Source: Przewalskia tangutica (lineage: Eukaryota; Streptophyta; Magnoliopsida; Solanales; Solanaceae). Taken from it: a stretch of 64,000 bases of DNA. Under the pieces are notes generated by a model. The model was given only the letters and a program-made list of their open reading frames with translations. It was not told where the DNA came from and did not search any database. Position 1 is the stretch's first letter; the number at the start of each line of letters is the position of its first letter. A program made the position numbers and the translations under genes. Positions 33,043 to 44,745 of this stretch are shown here, one piece after another. The DNA is taken from NCBI GenBank assembly GCA_029844215.1, contig CM056730.1, positions 55,626,924-55,690,923 of the forward strand. The letters are read 5' to 3'.

Positions 33043-34343
33043 ATGCTTCCACTGGCGACCAGGCCGGAGAAGGGCAAGGCAGTGAGTCGCTAGTGGTCCA
33101 CAGAGGGTTATCGCGACTCGTGCCCGATTATGCTCGATGTTGGGCTCGACGGCGAGTTCTGGGCCACGCCGACAGTTGTTAGGAGCGAGAACACCGCAGC
33201 CTCCAGAGGTTCCGATACCCGAGCCTCCAGCCTGCAGCAGGCGTAGTTTAGAGATTATGGGGAGCAGATTAGGTTATTGACTAGCATAGTGATAGGGCAG
33301 CGCCGACAGGAGCAGGTAGCTAACCCTAGAGCCGACAGTTTGAGGATTCGGGATTTTCTGGGTTGTAGTCCACCTGAGTTCTATGGTTCGAGATCTTAAG
33401 ATGATCCTCAGGAGTTCGTTCGTCAGCTACAGCGGACTATGAAGGTACTTAGGGCCTCGGAGACAGAGTCAGTCGTGTTAGCTTCTTACCGGTTATGAGA
33501 TATTGCGTTGAACTGGTTTGAGTCATGGAAGCTGTCTAGAGGTGTGGGTGCTCTTCCAGCAGTTTGGGGTGAGTTCACGGAGGCCTTTCTTGATCACTTT
33601 TTGCCTCCTGAAATGAGGAGAGCCCGTGTTGATAGGTTCTTGTCATTGAGGCAGTATGGGAGGACCATCAGAGAGTACAACCTGGAGTTTGACTCATTGA
33701 CCAGGTTTGCGCATACTATTGTGGCTGACATGGCGGACAGAGTTCACCGCTATGTGATGGGGCTAGACCGTTATATGATTACTGCATGCCTGGGAGTGGC
33801 CCTTCAGCCAGGTATGGATATTGCCAGGATGCAGGCTTATGCACAGGGGATCGAGGACAGAGAGAGAGAGAGGACCAGCCAGACACAGTCCAGCCCAAGA
33901 GGGCCAGGACGGCCGAGTTTCAGGGTAACTTTTGAGGCGGACAACCTCAGCAACAGACTAGGTCTACATTGCAGCCAGCACCGAGTGCTCCTCCACAGTT
34001 TTTCGGCAGGGGGTTTTACAACCCCGGGAATGCATGGGCCGGTCAGACCTCTAGAGCTTCAGGGTCTCAGGGAGATGGGGGTTCCAGTCAGTCGAGGCCA
34101 CTTTTGCCTCAATGCACCCAGTGTGGTAGGTTCCATTCTGGGGTATGTCGCGCCGGTACGGGTGCTTGTTTTTCTTGTGGTCGTCTAGGCCATATGTTAA
34201 GAGAGTGTCCTTATATAGGGGGTCCTGGTGGGACAGCACAGTCTACTGGATCAGTTGCGGGTTCATCGCCTTCAATAGCTAGGCAGGATGTTCATGCACC
34301 GGCAGGTCGTGGCAGAGGTCGTGGTGGAAGTTTCCAGTTTTAG
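33043..34343 (+). pseudogene. gag: gag pseudogene of element D
   Basis: This is close to full length against the F gag. The frame opening at ATG 33043 holds at least four in-frame stops before 33508 (one in the N-terminal part, one before FRDYGE, one in the FYGSRS-D stretch and one before DIALNWFESW, where a TGA stands for an Arg codon). The capsid domain then reads well: NWFESW, FLDHFLPPEMRRARVDRFLS, REYNLEFDSLTRFAH and HRYVMGLDRYM (33508-33780). A frameshift near 33930 moves the nucleocapsid to another frame. There, the zinc knuckle CFSCGRLGHMLREC (CX2CX4HX4C, near 34168-34210) is intact. It ends GGSFQF with TAG at 34341-34343. Confidence 0.9.
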
Positions 34344-34624
34344 CGGTCCTTTGAATCGCCTATATGATTTCAGGTATGTCTTTGACCCTTTCGTGACTTG
34401 TATGCATGATAAAGTTGTTGTATGTTTAAGTGTCATGAACAAAATATATTGAGACTATGTATATGCTAGAAAGGGGTTGGAAGTACGAAAAGATAATCCC
34501 TTTTGGGCTTATGATGGACGGATATGCGTGTGCGAGGTATTAGGGCCATATGTGGCATAATTAGGTTTCATTAAGTGTAGTTTTATGAGATTATGCCGAG
34601 AAATGATAGATTGAGCTCCGAAAG

Positions 34625-34660
34625 AACATTCGAGGACGAATGTTTCTAAGGGGGGAAGAA
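34625..34660 (+). other. Pre-PPT hairpin and polypurine tract (D)
   Basis: AACATTCG-AGGA-CGAATGTT is followed by AAGGGGGGAAGAA against the LTR start at 34661. Confidence 0.85.
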
Positions 34661-37600
34661 TGTTACACCACGTATTTCCAGGACATGTTTATAAGAACGT
34701 ACGTATGAACTAAAAAATGATAAGATTTGAGACTAGTAAAAAATTATCGGAATTATGGAAATGTCGGGAAACGATATTGCGACAAATAGGAGGGAGACAC
34801 GTGTCACCTTCCCTTAAGTTAGTCTTGGGCGATTTAGTCATGGACTAAATGGTCATTTGACCCAAAGCTAGATGATCAAGTCTTGCAAAGTCCAAGCTTG
34901 ACATTATTGACTAAGTCAAAGAGCCCAACTTGGCTTGATATTTAATTTCATTCATCCAAGCCACCCATATGTTTTAATCTAGACCCTCCAATGTTTTATA
35001 TATTCATCCATATTGCAAGACAAGCTCCATACTTAGAAAAATTTCCAAGAATATTGTGCTAAGCCTTAAGGTGCTCTCGGCCAAGCTCACTTCCAAGAAG
35101 AATTTTTTTTCGTTTGTGGTTCAATAATCCCAACACTTTAAACCAAGGTTCCTAAGGGTATTGTAAGGGTATCTCAATAGAAAGATCCCAGAAAAATATC
35201 GTTTTCGTATTAGTCGCAAGGTGAAAACCTAGTTGCTTTCCTAGGTTTGGATTGAAAGTTAAAGGAAAGTTGTTGGTGATCTTCTAAGGGCTTCAAGTGG
35301 CGGTTTGGAGTGTCAAGGAGAGACTCTAAGTTGCTAGGGAGCGACTTCGGATCTTGAAGTGAATTAAGGATCGTTAAGGTAACAATCTTGTTCTCTTAAG
35401 TGGTATAAGATTACATATTGTTGTAGCCTTACTTTTTAACTAGCATGAAGTATATGTATTGAAGATTTATAAGTGTTATGGATTGTAGTGGCCAAAAATC
35501 CGAAATGACATTTGAGCCATTTGAAATTGAAATACAATTTGGTCGTTAATTAGAATCGTCGCATGTTACCTACTTGAGGATTGTAGTAGTTATAATCAAT
35601 TGCGGCTTAATATCATGTTATACTAAACAACTTGGATTGAAAAGGAATTGGATAAGAATTTGTCTTGTTAGGCGTGTAATCCCCTATTGTTAACTACATT
35701 GTGGAGCCTTAAATGTGGCATGTTTGGTTATTGAATTCGGGACTTGAAAAAGGTGGAAAAGTAAGTAGAAACAAAGGAAGTGTTGTCCGATTTTCCGTAG
35801 AATTTGGAGATTTTACACTTAGAATATTCTACGTTTGAAGCTAGAGGTTAATAGACATATTATGACCATTATAGGTTGAAGTACTACGAGTAGCGTATTC
35901 TACTTGAAGGGTGGAAAAGCTAGCAAGGTTATAGTACTTTGGAGCATTTTGCTACTTGTCGATAATCGTCGCGAGGTATGTGAACCTCTTCCTTCTTTTG
36001 GCATGATTCTATGTATGGAATATACATGTGGTAGTATTTCATGATTCCTTCTACTTTTAGAAATTAAAAGGTATGTATGTTGATTTACTCTATGTAAAAG
36101 CTACGTCTAAGAAATCCTAAGTTCTTACCAAGTCTTATGGGGGATATTGGTAAGAGTCGTTAGGAAGTATTTGAAGTCGAGTTGACTTGGCTAAGTTACT
36201 ACACGAATGAGAATAAGTATCGAACAAGCCATTGCAGCGTTAATAAAAGAAAATGTATCGACAATCAATTATATTAAAATGAGTAGAATTCTCCATCTGC
36301 ATAGAAACTAAGATAAGACAAAATTGTATTACATTTTCTAGATCATGGCTGCTTTAATAAGGTAGTTATAAACAAGAATAACCTATTCACGACTCATAAA
36401 AAGCATATGTTACTTAAATTAAAAGAGTTTATGTTATGAAGTTTTAAGACTATGAACTTGATTTCTAAGAAGGTTACGAGACTTTATTTTTCAAGTTATG
36501 GGACTTGATTCTTAAAGGAATAAAGGAATTGATTTAACAAGTATGGTTTCTATGATTTATTTCAAAAGTTAAGAGGCTTGAGTTTTCAAAAGAAGAAGTT
36601 TATTGATTTAAAAAGAGAAGGAGTTTTAAGATTCTTTTAAGTATGTATGTACGTAGTACTTTTGGGTTTAATTTTCCCTAAGGTAATAAGGAATAAAAAA
36701 GGTGCCCTAAGTTTTCTAATTTGAAAAGGTTGTTATAATAACTTTATGGGAAGTTGTTATAACGACTTAAGGAGAAGTGAGAAGAGGGTTTAAAATGTTA
36801 TGCAAAGATGACTTTATCGCGTCCCAGGAATGGTCCGGGCAGTATACCTTTATGGACAGACTATATGACATTATCGCGTCCCAGGAATGGGCCGGGCAGT
36901 ATACCTTTATGGGCAGACTATATGACATTATCGCGTCCCAGGAATGGGTCGGGCAGTATACCTTTATGGGCATACTATATGACATTATCGCGTCCCAGGA
37001 TTGGGTCGGGCAGTATACCTTTATGGGCAGACTATATGACATTATCGCGTCCCAGGAATGGGCCGGGTAGTATACCTTTATGGGCAGACTATATGACATT
37101 ATCGCGTCCCAGGAATGGGCCGGGCAGTATACCTTTATGGGTAGACTATATGACATTATCGCGTCCCAGGAATGGGCCGGATAATATACCTTTATGGGCA
37201 GACTATAGGACATTATCGCGTCCCAGGAATGGGCCGGGAAGTATACCTTTATGGGCAGACTATATGACTTTATCGCGTCCCAGATTGGGCCGGGCAGTAT
37301 AGGCGTCCCTCCATAAGGGGCCGGATTATGTTTTGTAAGGTAAGTAAGATATATGGTAATGAACTTGATGATTTTTCCTAAGTATGTACGTAAGAAAGTG
37401 ACTATAACTTTTATTGAAAAATGGGAAAAGATAATAAGGTACGATTAAGTTCACGAGATTGAAATGACACGGTACGATCTGGTATTTATTTTGTTTATAT
37501 ACTTGCCCCTGTCATTCTTCTGTACAGTTATGATCTGTTTACTATTTTCGTTCTATATTCGGTACTTGTTGTACTGACCCCCTTCGGGGGGCTGCGTTCA

Positions 37601-38013
37601 TGCCCGCAGATATTAGGTACACAGGTTGGTGATCCTTGCTCTTAGGATCTCGGTTCAGTTTTGGGAAAAAGCTCCATTTACTCCGGAGGCTTATCTTTTG
37701 GTACGGTTTCCCCTGAGGTAGTAGATTCATGTATATTCGTGGTGCAATGGGCCCTGTCCCGCCACAGTTGTTATGTTAAAACTCTTAGAGGTCTGTAGTC
37801 ACATATTGTGGGTCAGTTTGTAAAGGAAAGGAGGCAACTGCTTCAGTTGTATATATATGTCCAGGAAGGTAGCCCTATCAGCTAACCTGTTATTTTTATT
37901 TCTGTTGATTTATTTTATAAGTTTCATGTATGTTCCGTTGATTATCTCTGATGTATACCTGTAAGGGTGCCCAGGTAGGGCACCAGTCGCGGGCCCGTGG
38001 TCGGTTCGTGAAA
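34661..38013 (+). mobile_element. 3' LTR of element D, 3353 bp
   Basis: It starts TGTTACACCACG and ends GTTCGTGAAA, a decayed GTCGTGACA. It matches 29419-32838 along its whole length but lacks 81 bp equal to 30421-30501. It keeps an intact CACGTG core (34792-34809), eight 57-bp repeats and the hairpin chain, with the last stem damaged near 37745. The flanks ATTAT (29414-29418) and ATTTA (38014-38018) are an imperfect duplication. Confidence 0.9.
36815..37300 (+). repeat. 57-bp minisatellite in the D 3' LTR, 8 copies
   Basis: It has the same unit and copy number as 31650-32140, with private point changes in single copies (for example TTTATGGACAGAC near 36850 and GGGCATACT near 36970). The array therefore has not expanded or contracted since insertion. 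Confidence 0.95.
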
Positions 38014-39964
38014 ATTTAACATTAACAAGTCTTGCTAGCTTGAGATTATTGACCAAGTCAACTTGTCCACTTGGCTAATTATTTAATGTTCTCCATCCAA
38101 ACCACACAAGTGTTATTATCATGACCCTCCATTGTGTTATATATACACTAGATGCAAGACAAGCTCTTCAACACTTAGAAAAAATTAGAGATGCCTTGTT
38201 CTTCATGTTGAGCTCTCGGGTTTAGCCCATTCTCCACACAATTTTTTTTAGTTTGTGGTTCTTTATTCACAAGACTTTAACCCAAGGTCCCTAAGGGTAT
38301 TGTAAGGATATCTCAATAGAAAGATTTCGGAAAAACGACGTTTTCACATTAGTCGCAAGGCGAAAACCTAAGTCATTTTCACAAGTTTGGATTGGAAATG
38401 GAAGAGAAGTTGGTTGTGAACTTCTAAAGACTTCAAATAGCGGATTGGAGCGGAAATGAAAGGAGCTAAGAATTGCTAAGGAGTGACTTTGAATCTTGGA
38501 ATTTATAAAGGCTTATAAAGGTAACAATTCTTGTCGTTTTAGTAATTAAGATTACTTATTGTTGTAGCTATGGATATTAGCAAGCATGAGGTATATAATA
38601 TGAAGTTTGATAAGTATATTGGCTATTGGAACCCTAATCCGAAAACTAGTATGTTTAGCCCTTGAGATTACAATTCAATTTGGTTATTAGTTTAGTCGTC
38701 GCATGTTATATAAAGAAGGAATTATAGTTGTTAAAGTTGTTTATGACTATATAACATGTTAGACCTAAGAACTTGGATTGAAAAAGAATTGGAAAAGACT
38801 TAGGAGTTGTTATATTGTTAGCCGAGAATGGCTTTGAATATGGAACTAGTTGGTATGAACTGTGGGGCAGAATTTTACACGTATTGTAAGGAGTGTAATC
38901 CCCTTTGATTGGTTGATGTATTGAGCCTTTAATGTGTCATGTTGGTTATTGATTATCGGGCCTTGAAAAAGGTGGAAAAGTATGTAGAAACAAAGGAGGT
39001 GCTGCCCAATTTTCCGTAGGATAAGAGACCGTATACTTAGTATTATTCTACGTTAGAACTAGAAGTTGATAGTCATGTTGTGGCCATTATAGGTTGACAC
39101 TTCTACGTGCGGCGTATTCGACTAAGCTTGTGGATTAAGCCGAAAAGGTATGTGAACCATCTCCTCTTCTTCTAGCATGATTCCTTATGGTAAAGTAAGT
39201 AATTCCTACTCCTTAAATGATCCACTCCTTGATTGTACTTGGATTGCCTAATATAGAAGTTGTTCTATATACTTCCTTGATTGTACTTTGGATGTTTAAA
39301 TTGGAAGTTGTTATAATCCATTCCCTTAATGTAGTTTGGATTTTCAAAAGTGAAAGTATTTTACTTGAAGTACATGGAGTCTTGAAAAGGAAATAGTTTC
39401 CAAATCTTTTGGCTAGTGCCTTAGTTCCAAAACCTAAAGGTTGTTATAATGACTTTAGGGGAGTCAAATGAGTGATTTACTTAATTGGTTTAAAAGAGGA
39501 GAAATGACATGATTTAAAGAGAAGTAACTTGTTCTAAAGGTGTGAGTTACTTGGGATTTGAAAGTATAAGCTACTTGATTTCTAAAGTTAAGAAACTTGA
39601 TTTCTAAAGATTAAGAGATTTGAAGTATTTTTAAAGTTAAGAAACTTGATTTGAAAGTATATGATACTTGGTTTTAAAAGTATAAGTCTCTTGGTTATAA
39701 AAAGAATGAATTTGTCTAAAACCATAAAGGGTTATAACGGCTTTATGGGAAGTTGGTTATGACGGCTTTATGGGAGGTTAAGAGAGTTGTCTATTTTTTA
39801 TTGGTGGGCATAAGTTGCCTAGATTGTGAAAATTAGAAGTTACTTGGGTTCAAAGCCTTGAAATGAATTTCTAAAGGTGTAGTAACTTATTTTGAAAAAT
39901 AGACATGCCTTGATACTACGGGTGTTAGTTTCTTGGGGTTTTATATAAAAAGGAGTCTTTTGAA

Positions 39965-40145
39965 AAGAATGGACGTATGTAGTACTTTGGCTTGTTTAAA
40001 TGAGAATTTTTCTATGTATGCCTTGATAGTACTTCGGCTTGTTTAAATGAGAATTTTTTCCATTTGTGCCTTGATAGTACTTTGGCTTGTTTAAATGAGA
40101 ATTATTCTATTTGTGCCTTGATAGTACTTTGGCTTGCTTAAATAA
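39965..40145 (+). repeat. Minisatellite E-1, 4 copies of about 45-48 bp
   Basis: The unit is TGCCTTGATAGTACTTYGGC followed by TTGTTTAAATGAGAATTTTT and similar. It appears inverted near 54450-54610. Confidence 0.8.
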
Positions 40146-40159
40146 GGATTTCTCTTAGT

Positions 40160-40400
40160 TTATGTAAAAAGAAGGCATGGTAATTGTCTTGGTATATGTA
40201 AAAAGAAGGCATGGTAATTGTATTGGTATATGTAAAAAGAAGGCATGATAATTGTCTTGGTATATGTTAAAAGAAGGCATGGTAATTGTCTTGGTATATG
40301 TAAAAAGGAAAGGCAAGGTATTGTCTTGGTTTATGACAAAAGGAAAGGCATGGTAATTGTCTTGATTTGTGTAAAGGCATGGTATTGTCTTGGTTTGCTT
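40160..40400 (+). repeat. Minisatellite E-2, about 7 copies of about 34 bp
   Basis: The unit contains TGTCTTGGTATATGTAAAAA and GAAGGCATGGTAAT. The last copies are shorter. Confidence 0.85.
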
Positions 40401-41959
40401 GCATATGAGTTGCTCATATAGACATTCGTGCAAGTCCTTCTTTCACAGCTCCTTATCAAGCACTTGCCATTGTCTGGCAATTTGCCTTTGAAGCGGCAAG
40501 TAGCGATGTCGAACCTTCGAGACGAGCCCTCGATCTCAACGTCACCCCATCGCTGGAGCTGTCATATTTCCACATCTCCGCGTCCCTCCATAAAGGGCCG
40601 GCAACTTGTTTCAAGGATACCATGGGTTAGCTCCCCATGAGGGTGAGTGGTACACACTCACGGCGGGTCGGTATTTGACTCGGGCGGGTTAAATTCCCGG
40701 GTTATATATATAAGCCATGGATTAGCTATCCGTGATGCGAGTATCATGTACCGATGACTCATTGCGGATCCACATGACCTAAACGGGTGAAATAGTCCAT
40801 TGCAGGTGAAATAGTCCTATAATGGGTTGCATTATAACACAGAGGATGGTTGACCCTGGCACTGGCACGACCTTCATGTTTTAAAACGGTAGTGATTTCA
40901 TTAATGAAAGGGTGCAGTGTGTGTATGACTTAAAATGGAACAGTTGGTCTCATTGTTAAAAGTATAACTAAAAAGATAAAAAAAATTGCATTACTCTCAT
41001 GATTGCAAGGTTCAGTGTGCTTACTGATGTTATATTATATCATGGACTGCCAGCAGTGAGGAAGGATTCCACGGGCATGATTGATATTCTGGGCGTGAGA
41101 CTCATGGTTATATTTGAGTAATGACTTTGAGGGCATGCGTCCCTGACTTGATATGACTGCTTATGTATTGTGTACTGTAGGTTGGCTATCATACATGTCT
41201 CCTGTTTTGTATAGACTGTTATGATTTAGTTACTGATTTCATCGTTTCACATACTTGGTACATTCTTCGCATCGACCTCCTTCGGGGCCGCGTCACGCCG
41301 CAGTTTAGGTACACGATTGGTGATCCGCAGTGTAGGACCGCTAAGAGTTTTGGATAGCTCCATCTGCTCAGAGTTATCATTTTGGTATAGTTCCTTCAAG
41401 ATGATTATGGGTGCGGCGGGCCTTGTCCGCCATATTTCAAGAAACTCTTAGAGGTCTGTATTCATATGTGGGATTGGACTCGTGTACAGTGTAGTGTCTG
41501 TTGATTATGTATATTATATGACGGCCTTGTCGTCTTTGCCCTTGCATGTTCATTGGTTTTAAAAAAAAATGAGGTGTTGTTTAGTTCCGCAGTTTACTTG
41601 TGCCAGTTAAGTAAAAGGGTGCCCAGGTAGGGCACTAGTCACGGGCCAGGGGTTCGGGGCGTGACAAATGTTACACCCCGGAATTACAGGACAAGTATAC
41701 GAGAATAGACGCGAGAACACAAGAATTGAAAATTTGTACAAAAGAAATAATTGTTTTTCCGAGGGAAAATCTTCCGAACTTCGGAAAGGAAAAATGTTCG
41801 TTGATGCGAATTAGATTCTCAAAATACATTATTGGAAGAGTATGGAATTTATTAACATTATGGAAATTTATTTACGGATTTGGTCACGTAGGGCCCACCC
41901 GAGAAATTTTACGTTTTGTGGAGCCCACGAGGGTTACGAAATTTTACGGACGAATGTGA

Positions 41960-41977
41960 GGGTGACACGTGTCACCC
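41960..41977 (+). promoter_or_regulatory. Perfect 18-bp ACGT-core palindrome (F 5' LTR)
   Basis: GGGTGACACGTGTCACCC is a perfect palindrome with the G-box CACGTG at its centre and ACGTGTC on both strands. A C-run follows it. Such sites bind plant bZIP or bHLH factors. Confidence 0.65.
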
Positions 41978-42171
41978 CCCCCCCCCCACATGGTCTTGCT
42001 CGAATGGACCATGGTTTAGTGGTCTTGTGACCAAGGTTAAGTAGTAATGTGGATGACAAAGTCTTGAAGCCTAGCTTGATATAATTGACTAAGTCAACTT
42101 GCCCACTTGACTAGATATTTAATCTCCTTCATCCAAGCCACACAAGTGTTATAATCTTGACCTTCCATTGT

Positions 42172-42182
42172 GTTATATATTC
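42172..42182 (+). promoter_or_regulatory. TATA-like box (F 5' LTR)
   Basis: GTTATATATTC lies about 500 bp into the LTR and about 200 bp after the ACGT-core palindrome. Confidence 0.45.
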
Positions 42183-43824
42183 ACCCACATAGCAAGACAA
42201 GTCGCCATACTTAGAAAAAATTTAGAGAAAACTTTGAGCATGTTCTATAGCTCTCTGGTTTGAGCAAGACTCCACACAAAAAAAATTCGTTTGTGGTTCA
42301 ATAATCCCAATTCTCTATCCCAAGGTTCCTAGGGGTGTTGTAAGGATATCTCAATAGAAAGATCCCGGAAAAACGACGTTTTCACGTTAGTCGCAAGGCG
42401 AAAACCTAAGGTGTTCTTCAACTTTGAAGTTGGAAATTGAAGGAAAGGTGTTTGTGAACTTCTAAGGGCTTCAAGTGGCGGATTGGAGTGTCAAGGAAAG
42501 GAGCTAGGTTGCTAAGGAGCGACTTCGGATCTTGAAGTCGGATTAAGGCTTGTAAAGGTAACCATCTTGTCCTCCTAAGTGATTGAAGATTACTTATTAT
42601 TGTAGTTTTGGATATTAGCAAGCATGAGGCATATATTATGAAATTTGATAAGTGTTAAGGATATTGGAACCCCTAATCCGAAAGTTGCATGATTTGCCTT
42701 AAGATTGTAATTTAATTTAGTTATTAGTTTTAGTCGTCGCATGCTATATAAAGAAGGGATTATAGTTGTTTGAGTTGTTTGCGACTATATAACATGTTAG
42801 GGAGACATTATGGATTGAAAGGTATTGGAAAGGATTATATGTGGTTGTACTTTGTAGCCGAGAATGATAAGTTAATATTGGATTGTTTTGTATTATTGTG
42901 GGGCAGAATTTTACACGTCCTGTTAAGGCGTGTAATCCCCTTTGAATTGTTGGATTGTTGCGCCTTAAATGTGGCATGTTGGTTATTGATTTTCGGGCCT
43001 TGAAAAAGGTGGAAAAGTACGTAGAAACAAAGGAAGTGCTGCCCAATTTTCCGTAGAATAAGAGACCATACACTTAGTATGATTCTACGTTAAAAAGCTA
43101 GGAGTTGATAGACATGTTATGATTAATATAGGTTGAAGTACTACGAGTAGTGTATTCTACTTGAAGGGTGGAAAAGCTAGCAAGGTTAAAGTACTTGGGA
43201 GCATTTTGCAACTTGTCGCTAATCGTCGCGAGGTATGTGAACCTCTTCCTTCTTTTGGCATGATCCTACGTATGAAATAACCATGTGATATTCTTTCATG
43301 ATTCCTTCTACTCTTAGAAGTTAAGAAGTATTCACGTTGTTTATTCTAAGTTAAAGGTATGTCTAAGTTATACTAAGTCCTTACCAAGTCTTATGGGGGA
43401 TGTTGGTAAGAAGTGTTAGGAAGTTATGAAGTGTGAATTAAAGCTTTGTGCCTTGATTTATTTGAAGTAAGTAAGTTGATTTTATGTTTGAAAATGACTT
43501 GAATTTATATGTGAAAAGGGGATTGATTTTAAAAGTGGAAGTTATATGATTTTAAAGAGAATAAGCTACTTGGTTTTGGAAGTGTATGAAACTTTATTTT
43601 TGAAGTTATGTGACTTGAGCTTTAAAAAGAAAGGAGTTCTATGATTCTTTTTAAGTATGTATGTACGTAGTATTTTTGGGTTTAGTTTCCCTAATGTTGC
43701 AAGAATAAAAGTGTCTTAAGTTCTCTAAAATGAAGGGTTGTTATAATAGCTTTATGGAAAGTTGTTATGGCGACTTAAGAAGAAGTGAAAAGATGGTTTA
43801 AAAATGTTATGTAAGGAAAATCAC

Positions 43825-44230
43825 ACCGAGCCTACAAATAGGCCGGATTATGTTATAAGATACACTGAGCCTACAAATAGGCCGGATTATGTTATGAGAT
43901 ACACCGAGCCTACAAATAGGCCGGATTATGTTATGAAATACACCGAGCCTACATATAGGCCGGATTACGCCATATTACCCCGAGCCTACACATAGGCCGG
44001 GTTACATCATCTTACACCGAGCCCCACAAGCGGGCCGGATTATGCTACATGATTCCACAGTACACCGAGCCCCACAGGCGGGGCGTATTATGCTACATGA
44101 TTCCACAGTACACCGAGCCCCACAGGCGGGCCGGATTATGCTACATGATTCCACAGTACACTGAGCCCCACAGGCGGGCCGGATTATGCCACATGATTCA
44201 TCAGTACACCGTGTCCCGCAAATGGGCCGA
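43825..44230 (+). repeat. Minisatellite in the F 5' LTR, two related units
   Basis: Five copies of a 38-39-bp unit (CACCGAGCCTACAAATAGGC then CGGATTATGTTATGAGATA) pass into four copies of a 50-bp unit (CACCGAGCCCCACAGGCGGG then CCGGATTATGCTACATGATT). The second looks like an expanded form of the first. Confidence 0.9.
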
Positions 44231-44529
44231 ATTACGTTATCACGTATGGATAATCAATGTAAGCTCCCAAATAAGAAGTCCCTCCATAAAGGGCCGAATT
44301 ATGTTATGTAAGATATGTAAGTTATGTGGAAAAACTTGATTAAATTCTTAAATATGTATGTAAGAATATGATGTTAACTCTTATTGAAAGAAGGAAAAGA
44401 ACGGTTAATATATGATTGATTTCAGGAGTTAAAATGACACGGTAGAATCTGGTATTTCATTTTTATACTTGTCTCTGTCATTCTTTTATACAGTTATGAT
44501 TTGGTTACTATATCTTATTTCTGTTCCAT

Positions 44530-44745
44530 ACTCGGTACATGTTGTACTGACTCCCTTCGGGGGGCTGCGTTCATGCCCGCTGGTGTTAGGTACACAGGTT
44601 GGTGATCCTTGCTCTTAGGATCTCTGTTCAGTTTTTGGGAAGAAGCTCCATTTACTCCGGAGGCTTATCTTTTGGGTACGGTTTTCCCTGAGGTGGTAGA
44701 TTTATGTACATTCAGGGGTATGGCGGGGCCCTGTCCCGCCACAGT
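44530..44745 (+). other. Chain of hairpins near the LTR 3' end (F 5' LTR)
   Basis: In order: GGTACA/TGTACT, CCC-TTCG-GGG (a UUCG tetraloop in RNA), GATCC/GGATC, an AAGCTCC/GGAGGCTT stem with one bulge, CCCTGA/TCAGGG, and TGGCGGG/CCCGCCA with a 7-nt loop. All are perfect or nearly so. Confidence 0.65.

Larger units (their letters stand above)
32839..34660 (+). mobile_element. Internal region of gag-only element D
   Basis: The region holds the primer site (32843-32853, TGGTATCGAGC with one base lost), leader hairpin, gag pseudogene, about 300 bp without a gene (34344-34620), and the hairpin and polypurine tract. There is no trace of protease, RT, RNase H or integrase. At 1.8 kb it is too short for pol, so D is a terminal-repeat-with-gag (TR-GAG-like) non-autonomous element. 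Confidence 0.9.
38014..41666 (+). mobile_element. Main part of the E-type LTR
   Basis: It continues 29343-29418 after D and ends GGGGCGTGACA at 41666, followed by AA, then the F LTR start at 41669. Internal marks are a TATA-like box (GTTATATATA near 38140), the conserved GAAAAAGGTGGAAAAGTATG block near 38965, a splice-donor-like AGGTATGTG near 39148, two minisatellites and the hairpin chain (41255-41425). As AA is the start of the usual AAAG spacer before a primer site, this was the 5' LTR of an element whose body F interrupted. Confidence 0.85.

Noticed and set aside
34344..34400. CAG|GTATGT after gag as the donor of an intron leading to pol
   Set aside because: No acceptor or pol follows in D or F, and the same TTCAGGTA occurs after G2's pol, which fits a deletion join better.
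36815..37300. Regular direct repeats resembling a CRISPR array
   Set aside because: The units are contiguous tandem repeats without unique spacers and lie within the two LTRs of a plant retrotransposon.
38008..38018. Perfect target duplication for element D
   Set aside because: The flanks are ATTAT on the left and ATTTA on the right, and the terminal GTGACA is itself mutated. The duplication is at best imperfect.
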